NCBI GenBank assembly: GCA_043806395.1
Contig: JAZDHC010000235.1
Location: 1 to 17,662 of the forward strand
From: CG2-30-40-21 sp043806395
Lineage (GTDB): Bacteria; UBA9089; CG2-30-40-21
Reading direction: 5' to 3'
Length of the DNA stretch: 17,662 bases
Shown here piece by piece: positions 13,455 to 17,662 of this stretch. Below the pieces are notes generated by a model, which saw only the letters and a program-made list of their open reading frames with translations, was not told the DNA's origin and ran no database searches. The translations under genes were made by a program, and so were the position numbers. The stretch's first letter is position 1; every line of letters begins with the position of its first letter.

Positions 13455-16451
13455 ATGGGAAAAATAATAGAGATTCCATTTTCAATGAATTTAATCAAGT
13501 TTGTTGCGGAACGGTTGATGGAGCAAGAAAAATGTGATTTTTCGTCGACTGCGGTTGTATTCAGTCATCATCGTCCCGGCATGTATCTCCACAAAACAAT
13601 GGCAAAATCCCTTGCGACTCCATTTTTCCCACCAAAGATATTCTCAATGGATGATTTTATGTTGTATTTAGCAGAGGGCGAATGCAAGATTCGCCCCTAC
13701 GATATTGTAAAACCTATGGACAGTATTTATTTGCTTTTTCAGGTAATATCACTTCTCCCTGATAATCCATGGAAAAGGTTTTCCTTGAATCAGTTTATCC
13801 CTTGGGGATTAAAACTTGAGCAGGTGATAGGAGAGTTAGATATTGAGATGAAGGGTGATAAAGAGATTCATGATATTGAGATAGGGGAAGATTGGGGAAC
13901 AGTGGCATTGGACAATATCAGGAATCATCTTTCTCAAATACGACAGGGGTATCACTCCATATTGCAAAGCCATAATCTTACTACAAGGGCTTTAATCTAT
14001 TGTATGGCAGCCAATAATGTTTGCAATACTGACCTGAGCCAGTTCAAACACATCTATCTTGCCGGATTGTTTGCCATGACTGGTGCTGAAAAGGTGGTGA
14101 TTCGACACCTTTTAGGACAGCCAGGGGTTAGTATTATCCGACAGAATGATGGGAGTAAATGGACACCATTTGAGGAGATGGATGAATGGGGGGGAAGACA
14201 GAGGTACGAAGGAGAGGGTACGGAGGGTACAGAAGGTAGGGAAGGTACGGAGGTACAGAAGTACGAAGAGGAAAAAGAGAAAGAGGATGAGGCAGTTTCT
14301 GTAGGGGCAATCCTGCCAGAGGTGCTACCTCCTTGCGGTTGCCCAAATGGCTCCCCGGAGATATTCCTTTACAAGGCGTTTAATACCCATTCTGAGGTGG
14401 TGGCATTAAGGGATGCATTGATGGGGGTGGAAGGAAAAAGTAGGCAGTCAGCAAAAGGCAGTCAGCAGGTGGGAGAAGACAGATTGCCTCCTAATTATGA
14501 AAATACTGCCATTGTCCTGCCCTCTTCCGAGGCACTCATACCCCTCTTGTCTGAGGTAATAACTGCCCTACCTACGGATTACAACATCAGCATGGGTTAT
14601 CCTGTGATACGAACACCGGTGTATGCCCTTTTGGACATATTTATGGGACTTTATCGAAACAGGGAGGTAGCACCTCTGGCAGTTGATAATTCGTATTATC
14701 TTGAGGATTATCTCAACCTGTTAATGCAACCATATATCAAAAACATCCGCAATTCCTCACAGACAAGGATACTTGTCCATGCTGTAGAGGCCGTCCTGAA
14801 AAAGCAGGAAAAAAGATTTCTGAGCTTGGAGGAGATTGAACAGAATTCAAAGATATTTGATGCTGCCTCTATGCTGAGTCCAGGGGTATCCCCTGCAGAA
14901 TTTATGGAGATGCTGATAAATATCCATAATCTTTTCATAAGAGGGATGGATGAGATAACGACGATAAGGCAGATGGCAGGCTTTTTTGAGGGCGTTCTTA
15001 CCTTTTTACTCAATAATAGCCCTGCTTCACACTATCCCTTTTCCGGTGAATTTTTCCATAAGTTTTTTTCCTTTATCGACGAAATCAAGGATTCTATGAT
15101 TAATAATCACTACTTTGAAAGGGTTGAAGAACTGCTTGAGGTTTTTCTTTATCTGATAAAAGGCGAACAAATCTATTTTGAGGGAAGCCCACTTAAGGGG
15201 TTGCAGATATTGGGGTTGTTGGAAACACGAGCCTTAAATTTTGATAAGGTTTTTATTCTGGATGTAAACGAAGGGGTTTTGCCTGGCGCCCAATCATTTG
15301 ATCCACTTTTGCCTCTTCCGGTGAGATATTCCTTAAATATGCCTGCTTATTATCAACAGGAGGAGATAGCTCGATACCACTTTCATCGCCTTGTTTCTTG
15401 TTCCAAAGAGGTACACATCATTTATCAGGAAACAGAAAAAATGCGAAGAAGCAGATTTGTTGAAAAATTAGTCTGGGAAAGGGAAAAGATGTGTGAAAAA
15501 ATAGGCACCATGAAGGCAAAACCTGTTACCCTGAATATCTCCCTTGCCCCTTCTGTCAGAAAGATGGCTATAAATAAAACGCCGAAGATTATTGAGATAT
15601 TGCATAATATGAAATTTTCTCCTACCAGCCTGAATACATACCTTCAATGCCCGGCTAAGTTTTACTTTTCAAAGATATTAATGCTTAAAGAGAAGGAGGA
15701 TATATTTGAGGATCTGGATGCAGCTGAGACAGGAAATATCCTCCATCGTGTTCTGGAGCTTCTTTACAAGCCCCTTGTTGATAAAGACAGGATACGATAT
15801 AATTATCTTAAAAGTAGCCTGAGAGGGGTATTGGATGAGATATTCAGACAAAAATTTGGAGAGGTGAGTGGTGAGCAATATCTGTTGAGAGAGATGATAT
15901 TTAAGCGGATTAATGGCTATCTTGAATGGGAACAAGGGTGTTTTAAGAATAGAAGGATTGTTTCTGTGGAGACTAATTATGCGTTTGAACTTGGGATAAA
16001 GGATATAGGATTAAAAGGCAAGACAGACAGGATTGATTATTGTCAAGAAACCAATGAGCATATCATCATTGATTATAAATCCGGGGACATAACCAAGTAT
16101 GGATGTAAGTGTTTTAATAAGATATTAGTGAGCCGAGGAGAGATGAAGAAAGAGATAAACTCTTTGCAACTCCCATGTTATGTATTGCTTTACCAGAATG
16201 CAAATCAAGACATCCCGATAGATAAGATAAATTCCAGCCTGATATCCCTTCAATTCAACGCAGAGAAAATGCTTTTTAATGATAAGAATAAAGACATTGA
16301 CAGGGGTACATTTTTAAGTGATATTTTCTTGCCCACATTGAAGAATCTTATTTGGGAGATTATAGATCCCTGTATCCCTTTTGTGGTTGATAGTGATGAG
16401 GAGGGTGGCGGGTGTAAGTATTGTGAATTTTCTGTGTTGTGCAGGAGGTAG
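13455..16451 (+). CDS. AddB-like PD-(D/E)XK nuclease (double-strand break repair)
   Basis: A 998-aa protein of the AddB/RecB-nuclease class, which in AddAB-type complexes cuts DNA during recombinational end processing. The C-terminal PDDEXK_1 domain (about 718-998) begins FSPTSLNTYLQCPAKFYF and contains D858 in GKTDRID plus D873/K875 in IIDYKSG. C732, C987, C990 and C996 (CKYCEFSVLC) form the four-cysteine iron-sulfur set typical of AddB. A helicase-like fold without activity probably covers the N-terminal part. No Walker A (GxxxxGKS/T) is present near the N terminus, unlike Bacillus AddB. The gene starts 18 bp after cysE with AGGAG before its ATG. No AddA-type helicase follows. Residues about 248-298 are a repeat-derived Glu/Gly/Thr-rich insertion, and other repeats sit at 13676-13696, 14308-14332, 14442-14467 and 14663-14685, all in frame. 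Confidence 0.85.
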   Translation: MGKIIEIPFSMNLIKFVAERLMEQEKCDFSSTAVVFSHHRPGMYLHKTMAKSLATPFFPPKIFSMDDFMLYLAEGECKIRPYDIVKPMDSIYLLFQVISLLPDNPWKRFSLNQFIPWGLKLEQVIGELDIEMKGDKEIHDIEIGEDWGTVALDNIRNHLSQIRQGYHSILQSHNLTTRALIYCMAANNVCNTDLSQFKHIYLAGLFAMTGAEKVVIRHLLGQPGVSIIRQNDGSKWTPFEEMDEWGGRQRYEGEGTEGTEGREGTEVQKYEEEKEKEDEAVSVGAILPEVLPPCGCPNGSPEIFLYKAFNTHSEVVALRDALMGVEGKSRQSAKGSQQVGEDRLPPNYENTAIVLPSSEALIPLLSEVITALPTDYNISMGYPVIRTPVYALLDIFMGLYRNREVAPLAVDNSYYLEDYLNLLMQPYIKNIRNSSQTRILVHAVEAVLKKQEKRFLSLEEIEQNSKIFDAASMLSPGVSPAEFMEMLINIHNLFIRGMDEITTIRQMAGFFEGVLTFLLNNSPASHYPFSGEFFHKFFSFIDEIKDSMINNHYFERVEELLEVFLYLIKGEQIYFEGSPLKGLQILGLLETRALNFDKVFILDVNEGVLPGAQSFDPLLPLPVRYSLNMPAYYQQEEIARYHFHRLVSCSKEVHIIYQETEKMRRSRFVEKLVWEREKMCEKIGTMKAKPVTLNISLAPSVRKMAINKTPKIIEILHNMKFSPTSLNTYLQCPAKFYFSKILMLKEKEDIFEDLDAAETGNILHRVLELLYKPLVDKDRIRYNYLKSSLRGVLDEIFRQKFGEVSGEQYLLREMIFKRINGYLEWEQGCFKNRRIVSVETNYAFELGIKDIGLKGKTDRIDYCQETNEHIIIDYKSGDITKYGCKCFNKILVSRGEMKKEINSLQLPCYVLLYQNANQDIPIDKINSSLISLQFNAEKMLFNDKNKDIDRGTFLSDIFLPTLKNLIWEIIDPCIPFVVDSDEEGGGCKYCEFSVLCRR
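13676..13696 (+). repeat. Coding-embedded hairpin GGGCGAAT / ATTCGCCC
   Basis: A perfect 8-bp stem (13676-13683 with 13689-13696) and 5-nt loop GCAAG, followed by CCTAC. It is read as GECKIRPYD in the AddB-like protein. GTAGGGGCGAAT-type palindromes are usually intergenic dispersed elements; here it sits inside coding sequence. Confidence 0.75.
14197..14272 (+). repeat. Imperfect tandem array of GGTACGGAG / GGTACAGAA units
   Basis: About seven 9-10-bp units in a row inside the AddB-like gene. They encode a Tyr/Glu/Gly/Thr-rich stretch (GRQRYEGEGTEGTEGREGTE at about 247-266) that should be disordered. It parallels the GGCACAAA array in the gene at 5178-6026. Confidence 0.8.
14308..14332 (+). 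repeat. Coding-embedded 23-bp repeat, copy 3
   Basis: CTGCCAGAGGTGCTACCTCC is exact; two extra bases lie after the CAA. Read as ILPEVLPP. It directly follows GTAGGGG, the edge word of other elements in this window. Confidence 0.85.
14442..14467 (+). repeat. Two copies of AGGCAGTCAGCA
   Basis: AGGCAGTCAGCA occurs at 14442-14453 and again at 14456-14467, 14 bp apart, inside the AddB-like gene. It encodes the RQSAKGSQQ stretch, and the region looks inserted. Confidence 0.7.
14663..14685 (-). repeat. Coding-embedded 23-bp repeat, copy 4 (inverted)
   Basis: Exact reverse complement of the consensus (minus strand reads CAACTGCCAGAGGTG then CTACCTCC). Being inverted, it encodes a different peptide, REVAPLAV, within the AddB-like protein. 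Confidence 0.85.
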
Positions 16452-16457
16452 GGGGGG

Positions 16458-16529
16458 AGGTAGTAAGGTCATAGGGTCATAAGGTAGTAGGGTAGGTGAT
16501 TACCATACTACCCTATGACCTTACTACCT
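16458..16529. repeat. Perfect 20-bp inverted repeat of the AAGGTCATAGGGT family, copy 2
   Basis: AGGTAGTAAGGTCATAGGGT at 16458-16477 is the exact reverse complement of 16510-16529, with a 32-nt loop. Flanking permuted units (GGTCATAAGGTAGTAGGG, ACCTTATGACCTCC) extend the pairing. It lies between two convergent genes and could act as a shared 3' end. A related element is at 1071-1153. Confidence 0.85.
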
Positions 16530-16553
16530 TATGACCTCCTTGTGACCTCCTCC

Positions 16554-17504
16554 CTATCCCTTACTATGTGGTCTTATCCCTCGCTTGTTAACAAAATAAT
16601 TGCTCCCTGAAAAAGATTTAGCATATTGTTTCATCTCACTGGCAATCTGGCTTATTTGAGCAGAATGGAGAATTGTTTTCAATTCATTAGTAACAACACC
16701 AATAGAGATGGTCATCAAAGGGAATTTTTTCATTATCCCCTGACGATCAGCACTAAAGACACAACCCTTTTCCCTATCCTCTTTGGAATACATCTCAGGG
16801 ATACTATCATCAAATCTCTTTAGAATCTCCATGCAAATAACCTCCACCCTTTCGATGGAGGTAATCAAAACAAAATCATCACCGCCAATATGTCCAAGAA
16901 AATCATTCCTCCCGCTATGCATCCTCATTGCCTCAATAATTACCGATGCTGTAAGACGGATAATTTTATCCCCTTGTTCAAATCCATAGATGTCATTATA
17001 TATCTTAAAATTATCTATGTCAATATAGCAAAGGGCAAATATATCCTTTTTTTCCAGATGCTTGTCTATCTTTTCCCGAATAGAGTTATTTCCGGGCAAC
17101 ATGGTCAATGGATTAGCATCAAGTCCCAGATAGGTGCGGGAAATAAGTGATTTTATCTTTGCCAATAGTCTTGCAGGCTGAATCGATTTAATCACATAGT
17201 CATCTGCACCAAAATCCAATGCCTTTAGCTCGCTATCCATTATATCCATTCCAGTAAACATTATCACTGGAATGTAACAAAAAACAATATCCTGCCGTAT
17301 CTTTTCACAAATCTGATACCCATTTATATCTGGAAGCATTAAATCGAGGAGGATAAGATGAGGAATCCTTTCCTGAATGATGGATAAAGCCTCTTTCCCA
17401 CTTTCAGCCATAATGGTTTCATAGCCTTCATTCTCTAACAAATCACTCAGACTCATCCTGACATCTATTTCATCATCTACGATAAGAATAGTCGTTTTAT
17501 CCAT
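16554..17504 (-). CDS. Response regulator with GGDEF domain (diguanylate cyclase)
   Basis: A 316-aa two-domain regulator. The receiver domain (about 4-122) has the acidic pair D10/D11 in LIVDDE, phosphoacceptor D54 in LILLDLMLPD, T84 in VIMFTG and a lysine in the YVIKSIQPA loop (about K105). The GGDEF domain (about 132-300) begins NPLTMLPGNNSI and carries GGDDF, an accepted active-site variant, so c-di-GMP synthesis is likely. The I-site RxxD is not seen five residues before GGDDF (GRND is present instead), so product inhibition may be absent. No histidine kinase is in the window. GGGAG lies about 11 bases before the ATG. The upstream region holds a TTTCGACCTGTGCA repeat (17525-17538). Confidence 0.93.
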   Translation of the reverse strand: MDKTTILIVDDEIDVRMSLSDLLENEGYETIMAESGKEALSIIQERIPHLILLDLMLPDINGYQICEKIRQDIVFCYIPVIMFTGMDIMDSELKALDFGADDYVIKSIQPARLLAKIKSLISRTYLGLDANPLTMLPGNNSIREKIDKHLEKKDIFALCYIDIDNFKIYNDIYGFEQGDKIIRLTASVIIEAMRMHSGRNDFLGHIGGDDFVLITSIERVEVICMEILKRFDDSIPEMYSKEDREKGCVFSADRQGIMKKFPLMTISIGVVTNELKTILHSAQISQIASEMKQYAKSFSGSNYFVNKRGIRPHSKG

Positions 17505-17524
17505 AAATTAGTATTCTCCCAATT

Positions 17525-17538
17525 TTTCGACCTGTGCA
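17525..17538. repeat. Third copy of TTTCGACCTGTGCA
   Basis: Exact 14-bp match to the arms of the inverted repeat at 1339-1361 and 1493-1515, continuing as GTTGAAATTC, similar to ATCGGAATTT. Here only one arm is seen; the other may be beyond the window or absent. Confidence 0.75.
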
Positions 17539-17648
17539 GTTGAAATTCACTACATACCCTTAAAATATTTGCAATTTTCATGAGATAAAGGTATTTTTTT
17601 GTAGAAATAATGTTATTTTTCGTGTATAATTAATCTGTTCAGAAGTGT

Positions 17649-17662
17649 CTCCCCTCTTAAGA
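17649..17662. repeat. Half of a CCCCTCTTAAGA palindrome at the window edge
   Basis: CTCCCCTCTTAAGA at the end of the window matches the left half and loop of the hairpin at 6048-6063. The rest is beyond the edge. Confidence 0.5.

Noticed and set aside
17602..17630. Plus-strand promoter with TATAAT at 17625-17630
   Set aside because: The -10 is perfect, but no acceptable -35 lies 16-18 bp upstream and the gene it would serve is outside the window.

Overview
The window looks like a chromosomal segment of an uncultivated, Gram-negative (diderm), low-to-moderate-GC bacterium. The envelope evidence is an MlaE/YrbE-type lipid-transport permease and a signal-peptide-bearing PorV/UPF0164-like barrel protein. 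The rest is a bacterial housekeeping backbone: rplI-dnaB, cysE, an AddB-like nuclease and a REC-GGDEF regulator. Many dispersed palindromic and low-complexity repeats lie between genes and, unusually, inside two reading frames. This suggests a repeat-invaded candidate-phylum-type genome; the taxon cannot be fixed from the sequence alone.

Layout. Bases 1-256 hold two inverted-repeat elements. An mlaE-like permease gene (257-1027, minus) is followed by about 1 kb of repeat-filled non-coding DNA (1028-2027). A VapBC-like toxin-antitoxin pair (2028-2635, minus) comes next. A minus-strand Nudix-rplI-dnaB operon (5000 down to 2817) starts from a compact divergent promoter region (5001-5177). That region also drives a membrane-anchored coiled-coil/HTH protein (5178-6026, plus).

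Bases 6118-10375 form an AT-rich accessory island, probably a defence island. It holds an RecF/OLD-like ATPase whose partner gene has decayed to a 33-codon stub. Next is the remnant of a McrB-like/LlaJI-like restriction system, in which a GTPase N-terminal half is joined out of frame to an endonuclease C-terminal part. Last is an apparently intact, tightly overlapping trio: an unknown 150-aa protein, a second AAA ATPase, and a small protein with an ExK nuclease-like motif. This trio is the best candidate for an undescribed system.

To the right are a 732-aa PorV-like barrel protein with a degenerate transglutaminase-like C-terminal region, cysE, and a 998-aa AddB-like PD-(D/E)XK nuclease with four iron-sulfur-type cysteines. 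Then come a palindromic repeat, a response regulator-diguanylate cyclase (minus), and a regulatory and repeat region running to the end of the window.

How the genes relate: replication and translation genes form one classic operon, and the envelope genes are scattered. The island holds two related ATPase modules around a broken restriction locus, which suggests turnover of defence modules at one chromosomal site. The repeats give a second theme. One 23-bp element occurs four times, in both orientations, always inside coding sequence.
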